This document shows, in pieces, positions 23,516-32,779 of a DNA stretch of 64,000 bases (positions are counted from its first letter, which is position 1; every line of letters begins with the position of its first letter). The stretch covers positions 29,454 to 93,453 of the forward strand of contig JAUCGF010000079.1 of NCBI GenBank assembly GCA_030378005.1. Reading direction: 5' to 3'. The notes under the pieces are model-generated. The model had not been told where the DNA came from. It made no database searches and saw nothing but the letters and a program-made list of their open reading frames with translations. This stretch comes from Desulfococcaceae bacterium HSG9. Its GTDB lineage: Bacteria; Desulfobacterota; Desulfobacteria; Desulfobacterales; JAUCGF01. The position numbers and the translations under genes were made by a program.

Positions 23516-23735
23516 TTAGCTTGGGAACGATGATTTGTTGTAATGGTGAACAAATAACCAAATTGCTCCGACATGATTTTCAAGTTTTTTTGAAAACGAA
23601 AGAGTCTTTCGAACCAAGTGTGACACCCTTTGTCGCATTGTATTGTTGAATCGCTCGATGTGATTTGCCAGCCCGGTTTCCTTTATTAAAACAGAATTAT
23701 AAAGAGGCTTGTGAAAATACTGAATTGAAAATGGG
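23516..23735 (-). pseudogene. IS1-family transposase, C-terminal relic
   Basis: On the minus strand the DNA reads KETGLANHIERFNNTMRQRV then SHLVRKTLSFSKKLENHVGA and IWLFVHHYNKSSFPS-stop. This is the characteristic C-terminus of IS1-type transposases (HIERFNNTLRQR, LVRKTLSFSKK, HIGAIWxFIHHYN). Everything upstream of HKPLYNSVLI is missing, so only about 70 codons survive. This fills most of the gap between the membrane protein and the adaptor genes. Confidence 0.82.
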
Positions 23736-23759
23736 ACGACATCCTCTTACTCTGTTATT

Positions 23760-23820
23760 TGAATATCCGCGCGTTACGTTACGGCTGACGCCTAACGCAC
23801 CCTACAATCTGATATTCCTT
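23760..23820. repeat. palindromic intergenic repeat
   Basis: GAATATC and GATATTC flank an inner GCGTTACG ... CGCCTAACGC inverted repeat followed by ACCCTACAAT. It resembles the widespread GCGTTAGGCG/TAGGGTGCG repeat type. Confidence 0.5.
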
Positions 23821-23850
23821 TAGTAGTCTGCCCTTGTTTTGAAACAGCGG

Positions 23851-25275
23851 TCAAATCTTACGCCATGCCAAAATAAGATTGCGGAAAAGATAGTATCCTA
23901 AAGAAACTTCGCGGCCTTTTACACGGGCAACGCCGCGCATACCATCAATAAAATTCGATGTAAGCTCCGGATTTGTCACATTTAAGGCCATTCTGATAAT
24001 ATAACTGAACTGACCGGTCTCGGAAAGCACCGGTTTGGGACTGATTGAAACAATTGTGCCGTTGATAGCTGTTTCTGGCAGGGTGTGCAGGTACAGCGTG
24101 ACCCAATTAGAATTCAGAGGTTGTTCGCGTAGGACAACGGCATCCGCTTCGTTTAACCATATTTTGGCGAACGGTTTACCGGGCCTGATAATTTCAAACA
24201 ATTTTTCACCCGCGGAAACTGACCTTCCCATGAGTTTTGCTTGTTCTTCAATAACTAAACGGCCGCTGTATTCAGCCATAACCGGGCTTTGGGAAAGATA
24301 CCATTTGATTTTATCGATGTCGATCTGCTGTTTCTGCTGTTTGATTTTAAGCAGTTCGATTTTTCCGCGCTGTTTGGCGTCACGAAAAGATTCCTGACGA
24401 ATCAAATCTAATTCGGCGCTGATTTCATCATATTTTTTGCGCGCATCCGCCAGTTCAAATTGCAACTTGGCGATGTCATAAATGATCACGGCATCATCTT
24501 TGGTGATATCATCGCCGTTTTTGAAATACGATTCGGATAAAACGCCGCCAAATGGCGCATATTGCATAAAAATATTTTCAGGAACCAGTTCAAAATCCGC
24601 CGCAATATTCTGATGGGTGCGGCCAAATACAAGCGCAAGGACAAACACAATCAAAATTACACCCAACATTTTAAGAGGTGTGATTCTGCGGCGTGCTTTT
24701 AATGCTGTCAGTGTTATTTTGCTTTTACGTTGTAGCAGTGACCAAAGAGCTTCGCTGTAATGCTGGGCCAAAAGAAATAAAAGCCCTTGGGCCGCTTCTT
24801 TTGAGTTATCTTTAAATTCGAGCATCCATAAGAAAAGATTGCTGTCGGGTTCATTGCTTCGCGGCGCTTGCATTGGAATCAGATAAATCCGGCCAGGGAA
24901 GGTTTCTTTAAAATAGGCATGGGCGTTATACGTTTTTTTTGAAGCGTTATGACGTTTCAGGGTTTCGTCATCTACGAACAGCGGTTGTTTAAGGGCATGA
25001 AAAGAGCGTAACAGATTGCGCACCTGAATGCAGTATTCGGAATTGGCATTGACCTCACTTTGCCCCATGACAGCGATAACATTCGGGCGCGCTGTACGCA
25101 TATCAATCAGGCAGGCGCGGTCATAAGGGGCAATGTGGCGGCTGTTATTCAAAATATGGCTGAAAAGCGCATCCGGGCTGTCTTTTTGAAAGGCTTCATG
25201 TCCTAAACGGATAATTGCTGATAAAACATTGATTTTACCTTTGAGTTCTTTTAATTTATCAGAATAATCGTCCAT
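23851..25275 (-). CDS. membrane-anchored HlyD-like adaptor with cytoplasmic GAF-like domain
   Basis: Predicted component of an export or efflux apparatus. The 474-residue protein has an N-terminal cytoplasmic region (about 1-200) resembling a GAF sensor domain (INVLSAIIRLGHEAFQ, YDRACLIDMRTARPN). Next are a single membrane helix (MLGVILIVFVLALVFG) and a periplasmic HlyD/adaptor part: barrel segment YAPFGGVLSESYFKNGDDI, a coiled-coil hairpin of about 60 residues rich in Lys and Glu, a lipoyl-like half VMAEYSGRLVIEE, and a beta-barrel end. ATG 25275 was preferred to 25341 because the upstream codons lie in a dispersed repeat. Followed downstream only by the repeat region. Confidence 0.72.
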   Translation of the reverse strand: MDDYSDKLKELKGKINVLSAIIRLGHEAFQKDSPDALFSHILNNSRHIAPYDRACLIDMRTARPNVIAVMGQSEVNANSEYCIQVRNLLRSFHALKQPLFVDDETLKRHNASKKTYNAHAYFKETFPGRIYLIPMQAPRSNEPDSNLFLWMLEFKDNSKEAAQGLLFLLAQHYSEALWSLLQRKSKITLTALKARRRITPLKMLGVILIVFVLALVFGRTHQNIAADFELVPENIFMQYAPFGGVLSESYFKNGDDITKDDAVIIYDIAKLQFELADARKKYDEISAELDLIRQESFRDAKQRGKIELLKIKQQKQQIDIDKIKWYLSQSPVMAEYSGRLVIEEQAKLMGRSVSAGEKLFEIIRPGKPFAKIWLNEADAVVLREQPLNSNWVTLYLHTLPETAINGTIVSISPKPVLSETGQFSYIIRMALNVTNPELTSNFIDGMRGVARVKGREVSLGYYLFRNLILAWRKI

Positions 25276-25310
25276 AAATGATTCCCGGTTGCGGGTGTGA
25301 AGTATGTAGC

Positions 25311-25346
25311 GTGAAACGTGAAGCGTGAATATACTTATCACGTTTC
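25311..25346. repeat. dispersed GAAACGTG...CACGTTTC repeat
   Basis: GAAACGTG (25313-25320) and CACGTTTC (25339-25346) bracket AAGCGTGAAT. A very similar unit is at 32681-32707. Confidence 0.6.
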
Positions 25347-25353
25347 TGAAAAA

Positions 25354-26157
25354 TTATTCAATCAGCACGCCGGACATGCCAGGCGCCAAACTTTTGTTTT
25401 TGTTATCTAAAACCGCTTTGACTTCGAAGGTGCGGCTGCCCGGATCGATCACACCTGCAATTTCATAAACTGTGCCTTCATGTTCGACGCCGGTTTCATC
25501 AATTCTGAACTTCATTTTAGCGCCTGTTTTAATAGCGTTGATCTGAGATGAAGGCAGGTGCATAAAAGCCAGCAGTTTATGGACGTCAATAATTTCCATC
25601 ACGGGCTGGCCTGTTTTGACAAATTCATGTTCCAAAATTATTTTAGTGATAAGTTTTCCGGCAAAAGGTGCTGTGATATTGCAGAAATTAACGTTAATCC
25701 GGGCCATTTTCAAATTCGCCCGCACCAAGAGTAGTTTGGACTTGGCTATCTCATTATCCAGTTTACTACGTTCCAGTTCCTGATTGCCTAATGCGCCATC
25801 TTGATATAACCCCATGTTACGTCGGTATACTTTTTCACTGAATCTGAGTTGGGTTTCGGCCTCCAGTAGCGCCGCTTCAGCCTTTAAGAGTATCTGGCGA
25901 TATTGACCGCTGTCAAGTTTTACAATGGAAGCGCCTTTGGCAAAATTTTCACCCGGTTTATAACTATACCGGGTAATAACCGAATCAATACGCGACGCGA
26001 TGACGGCTTTGCGATAGGGAAAAAGAACAATTTTGGTTGCCAGATCGTTTTCATCACTTGCCGTATATGCACTCACTGAAAAGAGTAACAAACAAAACAC
26101 AGATAACAAAAATGTAACAATGCACCGGCCTGATGGTTTAATCTTTCGTTTTAACAT
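25354..26157 (-). CDS. periplasmic adaptor (HlyD/RND membrane fusion) protein
   Basis: Second adaptor subunit of the same export system. The 267-residue product has an N-terminal signal or anchor (IVTFLLSVFCLLLFSVSAYTA) and a lipoyl-half VIASRIDSVITRYSYKPG. A helical hairpin of about 70 residues follows (ILLKAEAALLEAETQLRF ... LLVRANLKMARINVNFC), then the second lipoyl half ITAPFAGKLITKIILEHEFV and a barrel domain finishing ALAPGMSG-like (KSLAPGMSGVLIE). ATG 26157 chosen for its position at the signal sequence. No RND or ABC pump gene accompanies it here. Confidence 0.82.
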   Translation of the reverse strand: MLKRKIKPSGRCIVTFLLSVFCLLLFSVSAYTASDENDLATKIVLFPYRKAVIASRIDSVITRYSYKPGENFAKGASIVKLDSGQYRQILLKAEAALLEAETQLRFSEKVYRRNMGLYQDGALGNQELERSKLDNEIAKSKLLLVRANLKMARINVNFCNITAPFAGKLITKIILEHEFVKTGQPVMEIIDVHKLLAFMHLPSSQINAIKTGAKMKFRIDETGVEHEGTVYEIAGVIDPGSRTFEVKAVLDNKNKSLAPGMSGVLIE

Positions 26158-26239
26158 AATTTTTTCCTTTTTACTGTACAATCCTGAATAGTGCTAGTAT
26201 ATATCATTAAATAGTAATTTTTGACAAGGAGTGATTTTA

Positions 26240-26509
26240 ATGAGTGACGAAAAAGAGATTTATGTAGATGGTATTGGGAAAGTGCATTTTGTGGGCGGCA
26301 TGGTGCGGTTTGATATGGTAACGCTTAAACCGAACGAAGATGGGAGCAATCGTGAGCCTGTGCCTGAATTTAAACAACGGATTATTATGCCGCCGAACGG
26401 TTTGTTAGGCATGTACAACACGATGAAACAATTTATTGATCAGTTGGTTGATGCCGGTGTATTGCGCAAAACTAAAAAGGCACCCGCGCCAAAGAAGAAA
26501 CTTCACTAG
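26240..26509 (+). CDS. small conserved-looking protein beside the export genes
   Basis: Not recognised. The 89-residue product begins MSDEKEIYVDGIGKVHFVGG and has a beta-rich N-terminal half with MVRFDMVTLKPN and FKQRIIMPPNGLLGM, a helix (MYNTMKQFIDQLVDAG) and a basic Lys-rich tail. The ATG follows CAAGGAGTG. It is transcribed opposite to the adaptor genes and the TolC-like gene that flank it, an arrangement that makes it the only plus-strand gene of this cluster. Possibly an accessory factor; function not inferred. Confidence 0.6.
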   Translation: MSDEKEIYVDGIGKVHFVGGMVRFDMVTLKPNEDGSNREPVPEFKQRIIMPPNGLLGMYNTMKQFIDQLVDAGVLRKTKKAPAPKKKLH

Positions 26510-26565
26510 CGGATGCCATAACGATGAAAATTCTAAAATTCAAATTGTACAAATTATTCAGGCGT

Positions 26566-28649
26566 TAATCCTCATTACCCTTAACAATCTGATCAAGCAT
26601 TAATTGAAATGCGGGTGAAGTGTAAGAGGGAGGCGCATTCGATGATGCGGGTTTATTTTTTTCCTGTTCGTTATAGTAGAGCGGTTCAACAGCGTCATCA
26701 AACCCCGGTGACGGCTCCTCCGTTTGCTTTTCAGGTGTAATATCCTCATTTGCTATTTCCTTTGACGGACTTGGTGGAAATTGCGCAGATTGTACTTGAA
26801 CACCGCCGGAATTATCCTTCTTGGTATTATCCAGCATAAAATCAAAAGACGACGTCGGCTGTGGCGATACTGACGGTTCTGCATAAGTTAAGGATTGGTT
26901 TTCAGACGTAATCGGCTTTTCCGCTGTCTCTTCAGAAGGGCTTTCGGGAGATCGGGACGGCATTGCTTTATTTTCGCTGGGGATATCATGGTTAATGCCA
27001 TCCAGCATAAATCCAAAGGCGGTGTCCTGTTGGTTGCTGACAGGTATCTCTATCTCTTCCTCTTCAGAAGGACTTTCGAGAGATCGGGGCGGCATTGCTT
27101 TATTGTCGCTGGGAATATCATGGTTAATGTCATCTATCATAAAACTAAAGGCGGTGTCCTGTTGATTGCTGACAGGCTCTGTTTTGACAAATTGGGCCGC
27201 TTCCATTTCAGGAAGAATCCTGCGCGCCCGATTCAACACCGGTTCATCCAAAGACTCAAGTCCAACTGCGTTCAACAGGCGGTAATATGCCAGATAATAA
27301 TTTGACAATGACTGAGTACGTTCAAAAAAAGTTTCGGCAGTCTCCAATTCATATTTTAATAAATCTAAAGAGGAAAGCGAGCCGCCAGCCTGTGCTCTGG
27401 GACGCGCGGCTTCGAGACGTTGCTGATCAAGATTGAACAGTTCTTCAGCCAATTCGTAACGTGACTTTACTTCAATAAGATTGGCATGAGCAATACGTAC
27501 CTGGGCCATAATACCAATGGAAAGCGCTATGGTTCGGGTTGCTATCTCTTTCAACTGGATTTCCAGAGCGTTGTAATTATAAATTTCTGAGGGCAGTTTC
27601 AATAAATTGTAAACGCTGCCTAAAGCGATATCCCACCAGCTTTGGTTATATAAAAATTGGTTGGAAGAATCGGTGAAATTGGCAAAAAGGCGTACATTGG
27701 GAAACATCATCAGCATGCTTTTACGCGCTTCAACCGCGGTAATATGACTTTCGATATCTAATTGAAAGAGTTCAGGGCGTTCATCCAGGGCAATTTGCTC
27801 AAGAACCTCAATCTCCGGTACTGCGATAATATTTAATTTTTTGAGAACCGCGGTGTCAACGCTGAGTTCATTGACCGGTGCAAATCCCATAAGAGAGCTT
27901 AATTCGATACAGGCATTTTCATAGCTTCGGCGGTGTTTTTTTAATTGTTGTTTAAGTTTTTTCAATGCTTTTATTTTTGTTAACGCTTTCAACGGGCCTA
28001 TTCTTTTACTGGCGCGCAATTGACCGATTAGCGCTTCGGCTTCTTCCGATCTTTCAATCAGGTCCTTGATAGTTGACATCTCATATTGGAAGCTTGCCAC
28101 CCGGAAATAGGCTTTGGCCACATCCAGCATAAGATTTTGTGCTGTGCGCCGCCGCTGTTTTTCCTCTTGCAGCGCTTTATCGCTCTCCTGGATAGAACTA
28201 TAATAGGACAGGCCGAAATCAAGGATACCGAACATCAGTTCCATGCTGTAACGGGTTTCATCCATTTCTGAGCTTTTACTCGGTTCCAGTGTTTGAATGC
28301 CGGTAGTGATGGATTCACTGCGGGAGCCCGGTTCGTTATCGCGTGAACCTGTCCGATAATTCAGGTTCAAATCCGGAAGCATTCCCATGACAGCGGCAGT
28401 TTTACGTTCATCCAAAATAGCCTGTTGTAATTCAGCGGCTTTCAGATCAAGATTCTGAGTCAAGGCCATTTTGATACACCATTGGAGAGTGTGCATTTCA
28501 TCATTCGGAACCGTGCGGTTTCTGATCTGGCTGATATGGATTTGGGCGTTTTGCAGACGTTGTTGACGGAAATCAATCGTTTTTTCGCATCCGGTCAGAA
28601 CAACGATGATTAACAAGAAAAGTATCCGGCGGGGTAGAGGCAGCGACAT
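26566..28649 (-). CDS. TolC-like outer-membrane efflux lipoprotein with C-terminal repeat tail
   Basis: Outer-membrane channel partner of the adaptors. The 694-residue protein has a lipobox (LLIIVVLTGC, Cys21) and the two repeated helical halves of OEP/TolC proteins (LTQNLDLKAAELQQAILDE; FRVASFQYEMSTIKDL; RAQAGGSLSSLDLLKYELE; YYRLLNAVGLESL). It is longer than usual by about 200 residues because of a disordered, acidic and proline-rich tail. The tail repeats the motif Phe-x-(Phe/Leu)-Met-(Leu/Ile)-Asp near residues 503, 547, 604 and 683, the last copy closing the protein. Two units are a 44-residue tandem duplication. Confidence 0.82.
26929..27177. repeat. 132-base tandem repeat in the TolC-like gene
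   Basis: The sequence from 26929 recurs at 27061 with a period of 132 bases (44 codons) and few differences, several of them silent. It encodes the duplicated segment containing SNQQDTAFGFMLDGINHDIP. Confidence 0.85.
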
Positions 28650-29033
28650 TTTTAGATTTCCTTTAGCGGGACAGAAACATGAATCGTTTATGTTTCTTTA
28701 AATTAGCTCAAAAATAGTTCACACATTTTTTATGTAAAACGATTTTACAAATCGTTCTACGTTTTTTATATGTGTAAACATAAAAAGTGTTTGATGGCAA
28801 ATCAAAAGCACCCACACTTTAATTTTTAAAGCAAAGACCAATTAAAGTCAATATTTTTTAAAATATACTTCAGAGTGCGGATTCAATAAATTGGGCGGAA
28901 ATTACGAAGGATTCATTGATACATTATAAATAATTCTGCACCCAAATATTATAGTTGCAATGTGCTAAAAAAGGCGAGAAACTATTTTTTTGGGTTGTTT
29001 TTTTGAATACCGGGTTACCCAAGCGTCATATCT
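28650..29033. other. intergenic region upstream of the TolC-like gene
   Basis: No gene seen. It contains the long imperfect palindrome at 28722-28780 and a stretch of AT-rich DNA; probably carries the promoter of the leftward TolC-like gene. Confidence 0.35.
28722..28780. repeat. long imperfect palindrome with GTAAAACGATTT core
   Basis: Core GTAAAACGATTT / AAATCGTTCTAC (28734-28760). It extends outward as ACACATTTTTTAT on the left and TTTTTTATATGTGT on the right. The core recurs at 1191. Confidence 0.6.
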
Positions 29034-29687
29034 TTAACTTGCAGTTTTCGCTTTCCACCGTATATACCAATCCTGATTGCCATAAAGCGCGTCCGAACAA
29101 TCGGGGCACAAACCATGGCTAAATAATACATCGGAGCGGCTCGAAAAATATTGTTCCAATTGATTCCAATAACCCTCGTCATCCTTTATTTTCTTGCAAT
29201 TGGTGCATATAGGCAACAAACCTGTCAGCGTTTTGATGTTGTCAAGGGCTTCTTGTAACTGGTCATTGCGCTCTTCAAGTTTGTCATTTTTTTCTTGAAG
29301 CTGTTTTTGCAATGAACGGATAGTCAGATGGGTGGTAACCCGCGCTAAAACCTTTTCAACTTGCAACGGCTTGGTAATGTAGTCAACAGCACCTAGTTCC
29401 AATCCTTTGACTTCATCAGATGAATCTGTCAGGGCGGTCATAAAGACGACTGGAATACTGCACGTTTTGAAATTGGCCTTGAGGCGACGGCAGATTTCAA
29501 AACCATCCGCACCAGGCATCAAAATATCAAGCAAAATGATGTCCGGTTTAACCTTATTGACCGCTTTCAGGGCCGATTCGCCATCAGTGTCAACTAACAC
29601 TTTGAATCCTTTAGTCTCCAAATAGTTAAATAACAGACCTAAATTGGTCGGATTATCGTCAATAATCAATATGGTTTCTTCAGACAT
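29034..29687 (-). CDS. response regulator with C-terminal zinc-ribbon-like domain
   Basis: The 217-residue protein has a receiver domain (1-122): acidic pair in ILIIDDNPTNLGLL, phosphoacceptor in DIILLDILMPGADGFEI and the conserved Lys in DYITKPLQ. A coiled coil follows (about 130-155, LEERNDQLQEALDNI), then a small cysteine-rich module ICTNCKKIKDDEGYWNQLEQ plus LCPDCSD. That last module is frequent in Desulfobacterota regulators and has no assigned function. Its gene begins five bases after the hybrid kinase gene stops, so the two form a two-component operon. Confidence 0.88.
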   Translation of the reverse strand: MSEETILIIDDNPTNLGLLFNYLETKGFKVLVDTDGESALKAVNKVKPDIILLDILMPGADGFEICRRLKANFKTCSIPVVFMTALTDSSDEVKGLELGAVDYITKPLQVEKVLARVTTHLTIRSLQKQLQEKNDKLEERNDQLQEALDNIKTLTGLLPICTNCKKIKDDEGYWNQLEQYFSSRSDVLFSHGLCPDCSDALYGNQDWYIRWKAKTAS

Positions 29688-29692
29688 AATTA

Positions 29693-31747
29693 TTAGTCTC
29701 CCTTGTAGTAATTTAGTAATTTTCTGATTTTATCTATCTGAAACTGTTGAGCCAACATATTTAGTTGCGCAGCAAATGGTCTCAGATGTTGTTTCGATTG
29801 TTCTAATTTAGCGGTAAAATTCCGGATCGAGCGGATATCTCCTACATTGGCCAACTGAATCAAGGTCTTTAAATCTTCAGCATCAGGTGGTTCCGGCGAT
29901 GAAACCGTGTTTTCTGATTCATCCGTACCGGATTGCGTGTCCTTGTAAAGCCATTCCAGCGACAAAAGTTTTTGCAATTTTTCCAACAATTCATCCACAT
30001 TCACAGGTTTAGGTATAAAATCATCACAACCGGCATCGAAACATTTTTGTTTGTCGTTGATAAATGCTTTGGCGGTGATTGCGATGATCGGGGTATGTGC
30101 CGGGAACAGAGTGGCCGACGAAGGTGACTGACGCATTCGTGATTCATAACTCCTGATCTTACGCACAGCTTGAAAGCCGTCAGCAATCGGCATTACCATA
30201 TCCATCAGAATAATGTCAGGATGGAGCGTCAACATCTTTTCGACCGCTTCCTGGCCGTTGCATGCTTCGACAACTTTAAACTTCAACGGTGTAAGCAGAT
30301 AGCGCAATACAGAACGATTTTCAGGATTGTCATCCGCAATCAGCACATTGCGTCGGGGGCATGTATAGCCTGTAATAAAATGGGTTTGAGTTTTGGGGGC
30401 TGTTGCCGGTGAATCTGCAATGCTGAAAGCGACATCTGCTATAAACAGCGAACCATGACTGACATCGCTTTCAACTTCCAAACTGCCGCCCATCATCTCA
30501 ATCAGTTTCTTGCTGATTGCCAGCCCCAGACCGGTACCTTGAGTATGCTCCCGTTTGGAGGTAACTTGCTGAAAAGGCTCAAATATGGTTTTCAAGTCTT
30601 CTGGTGCTATGCCGATGCCGGTGTCCTGAATTTGAAAGCGGATACATACGTCGGCACCAGAATTTTTCATAGTGTATTTGACATCTTGACGAGGAGAGAT
30701 AATCGCTTTAAACGCCACAAATCCTTTTTCCGTGAATTTTACCGCATTACCCAGTAGATTTATCAAAACCTGGCGCAAGCGAATCTCATCCCCCCTGATC
30801 GCTGTAGGCAAGTCAGAAGCAAAAGCACAATTAAATCGAATCATTTTTTGCTCGGAGCGTAAGCGAAAAATATCAACAATATTATTGAGAAAGTATTCGA
30901 GATGAAATTCGGTAGGTTGAATTTCCATGCGCCCGACTTCTATTTTAGAGAGGTCTAAAATATCATTAAGCAACATTAACAGATGTTGGCCGCTTTTTTG
31001 AATGATATTGAGTCCGTCGCGTTGGTGTTCATTAACATAAGTTTCTCTTTGCAAAATCTGAGCGTAGCCCAAAATCGCATTTAAAGGGGTGCGCAACTCA
31101 TGGCTCATATTGGCCAGAAACGTACTTTTAGCCTGATTAGCCGCTTCAGCTTCGCGCAGGGCCTCTTCAGCGTCCTCTTCCGCCTGCTTGCGTTCGACAA
31201 TTTCTAAAATCAGTTCTTCGTTGGTTTGAAGCACCTCAGTGCTGCTTTCTTTCATTTGAGTTTCAAGTCTGTGGCGGTGTTCATTGATCGTATCCAGTAT
31301 TTCATTGAATGCAAAACCAAATTCGGCAATTTCATCTTTTTCAACCGATTCAAAACGCGCCTGATCATTGCCGGATTTTACCTGCATCACCACTTTTGAC
31401 ATTTGCATAATGGGCGTGATAATTTTACGGGAAACGATATAAAGAATGAAAAAAAGCATGGTTAAGGCGGCTGAAAAAGAAAGGAATAACCAGGGTTGCG
31501 CTCTACGAAGCAAGTCCGCATCTGTAGAAATGCCTTGTAGAAATGTATTTTTTGCACCCCCCCTAGTTACATTGGGTTGGGGCATCAAGTCTGTGCTGAT
31601 GTTGTCAAACGCAGTCCGCCTGTTTTCAAAACGCTCTGCCAGGCGATTGAAAAATAGAGCCAGTTGAATATAACCGCCGCAAAAAAAGATCAGCAGAAGT
31701 CCTGTTGTCAGATAAAAACGATATTTTGTGCTTCTAAATAGCTTCAC
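29693..31747 (-). CDS. hybrid sensor histidine kinase (TM-HAMP-HisKA-HATPase-REC)
   Basis: Membrane sensor kinase of 684 residues. There is an N-terminal helix (FYLTTGLLLIFFCGGYIQL), a short periplasmic loop of about 60 residues and a second helix (WLFLSFSAALTMLFFILYI). A HAMP region and coiled coil precede the phosphoacceptor box [20 protein letters not shown], the ATPase motifs N (LLGNAVKF), G1 (DTGIGI) and G2 (GTGLGLAIS), and a receiver domain (VLIADDNPENRSVL, ILMDMVMP, FIPKP). The small periplasmic loop suggests sensing within or near the membrane. Operon with the response regulator immediately downstream. Confidence 0.92.
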   Translation of the reverse strand: MKLFRSTKYRFYLTTGLLLIFFCGGYIQLALFFNRLAERFENRRTAFDNISTDLMPQPNVTRGGAKNTFLQGISTDADLLRRAQPWLFLSFSAALTMLFFILYIVSRKIITPIMQMSKVVMQVKSGNDQARFESVEKDEIAEFGFAFNEILDTINEHRHRLETQMKESSTEVLQTNEELILEIVERKQAEEDAEEALREAEAANQAKSTFLANMSHELRTPLNAILGYAQILQRETYVNEHQRDGLNIIQKSGQHLLMLLNDILDLSKIEVGRMEIQPTEFHLEYFLNNIVDIFRLRSEQKMIRFNCAFASDLPTAIRGDEIRLRQVLINLLGNAVKFTEKGFVAFKAIISPRQDVKYTMKNSGADVCIRFQIQDTGIGIAPEDLKTIFEPFQQVTSKREHTQGTGLGLAISKKLIEMMGGSLEVESDVSHGSLFIADVAFSIADSPATAPKTQTHFITGYTCPRRNVLIADDNPENRSVLRYLLTPLKFKVVEACNGQEAVEKMLTLHPDIILMDMVMPIADGFQAVRKIRSYESRMRQSPSSATLFPAHTPIIAITAKAFINDKQKCFDAGCDDFIPKPVNVDELLEKLQKLLSLEWLYKDTQSGTDESENTVSSPEPPDAEDLKTLIQLANVGDIRSIRNFTAKLEQSKQHLRPFAAQLNMLAQQFQIDKIRKLLNYYKGD

Positions 31748-31964
31748 GCCATTTTCCTATGGCTGACGTTTGATTTTATTGCCTGATAATCCGACCTGTG
31801 CGGTTTCGCTAAATACCGATAGCACAAAAAAGGGTGGAAAAATTCGGAAGCCAAGGGGAATGTGTTTGCAACACGAAAAATTTATTACTTACTACTATAT
31901 TGTTGCATGAAAAGCAAGTGTGTAGTATAGATAATGATAATTTTTATTATCAATGGAGACGGAT

Positions 31965-32660
31965 ATGAAACAAAGCCTGTTTCTTGCCATTGTTTTAATT
32001 GCAATCTTTTTTTTATGGAACCACATCGTCTTATATCCCCTGAAAGTGTTGGTTGTTTTTTTTCATGAATCATCACACGCACTGATGACTGTTTTGACCG
32101 GCGGAAAAGTTGATACCCTAGTGGTGAATGCCAACCAAGGCGGTTACGTCATATCGCGCGGAGGTTCCCGATTTTTAACGCTTTCAGCCGGTTACCTCGG
32201 CTCACTCGTCTGGGGGACGATCATCTATCTTATCGCTGTCCGAACCCGCAAGGACAAAGCCGCCATGGCGATTCTGGGAGGTATGATTGTCGGTATTTCG
32301 TTTCTTTTTGGCGGCAATCTTTTTGGAATCGTGTTTTGCCTGTTAAGCGGTGTTATTATGATTAGCCTGGGTTTTAAAGCCAGTGAAAAAACCAATGATT
32401 TTATTCTAAGACTGATCGGGTTAACCAACATGATCTATGTGCCGTTGGATATTTACAGCGACACGATATCAAGATCTCATTTACGTTCTGACGCCTACAT
32501 GCTGGCCGAGGAATTCGGCGGTGTCACGCTTATGTGGGGTGGTTTGTGGCTTGTAATAAGCGTGGTTGTGGTCATTTTTGCTCTGTGGTGGGGAATGCAG
32601 GCAGGGCCGTTGCCAACGCATAAGGCCATTCCCTATAAAGAAGGATCAGGGACAAAATAA
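31965..32660 (+). CDS. M50B-like membrane metalloprotease
   Basis: Predicted intramembrane zinc peptidase-like protein of about 231 residues. The HExxH motif is present at FFHESSHALMTVLTGG, near the end of the first helix. Later helices include FLTLSAGYLGSLVWGTIIYL, the family NPG/DxxP-like region replaced by YVPLDIYSD, and a final helix GGLWLVISVVVVIFALWWG. ATG 31965 was chosen because GGAGACGG is correctly spaced before it. Substrate unknown. It stands alone, divergent from the hybrid kinase. Confidence 0.75.
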   Translation: MKQSLFLAIVLIAIFFLWNHIVLYPLKVLVVFFHESSHALMTVLTGGKVDTLVVNANQGGYVISRGGSRFLTLSAGYLGSLVWGTIIYLIAVRTRKDKAAMAILGGMIVGISFLFGGNLFGIVFCLLSGVIMISLGFKASEKTNDFILRLIGLTNMIYVPLDIYSDTISRSHLRSDAYMLAEEFGGVTLMWGGLWLVISVVVVIFALWWGMQAGPLPTHKAIPYKEGSGTK

Positions 32661-32680
32661 CCGCCCCATTTGTAATTGTT

Positions 32681-32707
32681 GAAACGTGATGCGTGAATTC
32701 ACGTTTC
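32681..32707. repeat. second copy of the GAAACGTG...CACGTTTC repeat
   Basis: GAAACGTGATGCGTGAATTC followed by ACGTTTC; compare 25313-25346. Confidence 0.6.
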
Positions 32708-32779
32708 ACAGATGTTCAGGGAACTTATTTCGTCCTCATCCCTAAACCACACAATATCTGATTAAAAAATGAGTATGTT

